Assembly: GCA_963757135.1 (NCBI GenBank)
Contig: CAVWQE010000008.1
Coordinates: forward strand, 62,001 to 126,000
Direction: 5' to 3'
From: Gp1-AA145 sp963757135
GTDB lineage: Bacteria > Acidobacteriota > Terriglobia > Terriglobales > Acidobacteriaceae
DNA: 64,000 bases
Position numbers and translations under genes: made by a program. This document shows positions 63,963 through 64,000 of the stretch, piece by piece. Position 1 is the first letter of the stretch; each line of letters begins with the position of its first letter. The notes under the pieces are model-generated. The model searched no databases, was not told the DNA's origin, and saw only the letters and a program-made list of their open reading frames with translations.

Positions 63963-64000
63963 GTGGTACGCGACAACCTGCTGCCGCGACTCGCCCAGCC

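Overview
This window looks like the chromosome of an Acidobacteriota member (class Terriglobia-like). No rRNA or other phylogenetic marker is present, so this rests on gene content: a PadR regulator next to a roughly 900-residue MacB/FtsX-type permease of the acidobacterial duplicated orphan permease (ADOP) kind, many small Acidobacteria-type hypothetical proteins, secreted kelch/Ig-like proteins, and GC content of roughly 55%.

Layout. 0.7-2.5 kb: an amtB-glnK ammonium-uptake pair. 3.3-11 kb: a loose set of mostly secreted or metabolic genes (TonB-C protein, cupin, PQQ dehydrogenase, GH20 hexosaminidase). Four copies of a 32-bp intergenic motif lie here, each 5' of a gene, together with a SEC-C gene broken by an in-frame TGA. 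11-16 kb: small hypothetical genes, an RNase H-like protein and a possible non-coding RNA. 16-39 kb: a large exopolysaccharide locus.

The exopolysaccharide locus is the main coherent system. A 14-gene minus-strand run (37879 down to 20529) starts with a NusG/UpxY-like antiterminator and continues with an outer-membrane export protein (Wza type), chain-length regulator/tyrosine autokinase (Wzc type), flavoprotein, ATP-grasp ligase, polyprenyl-phosphate sugar transferase, flippase, GT2, O-antigen ligase/polymerase, GH16 hydrolase, two GT4s, polysaccharide deacetylase and a further GT4. Most junctions overlap or are shorter than 80 bp. A second GH16 protein with Ig-like domains, a tandem ExeA-type AAA ATPase and two LuxR regulators flank the run. 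Both regulators have receiver-like domains in which the phosphoacceptor Asp is replaced by Gly.

39-44 kb is a zone of insertion and decay: a 27-bp tandem repeat, a tRNA-Leu 3' fragment (possible attachment-site remnant), a Phd/VapC toxin-antitoxin operon with an operator-like palindrome over its -10 box, a frameshifted GT2, an intact ABC-F ATPase and the 3' end of a glycoside hydrolase. 44.3-45.9 kb holds five small genes; two have start-to-stop reading frames of under 60 codons and one is very acidic. Next come PadR/ADOP (46-49 kb), a FAD/NAD reductase (49-50.5 kb), remnants including a piece of another ADOP permease, and a two-gene 2-hydroxyacyl-CoA dehydratase-type system (51.8-57.3 kb).

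57.9-63.5 kb encodes an 1866-residue secreted kelch/Ig-like protein with six in-frame tandem 243-bp repeats that are almost identical in DNA. The window ends in a frameshifted relic of another Ig-like repeat protein.
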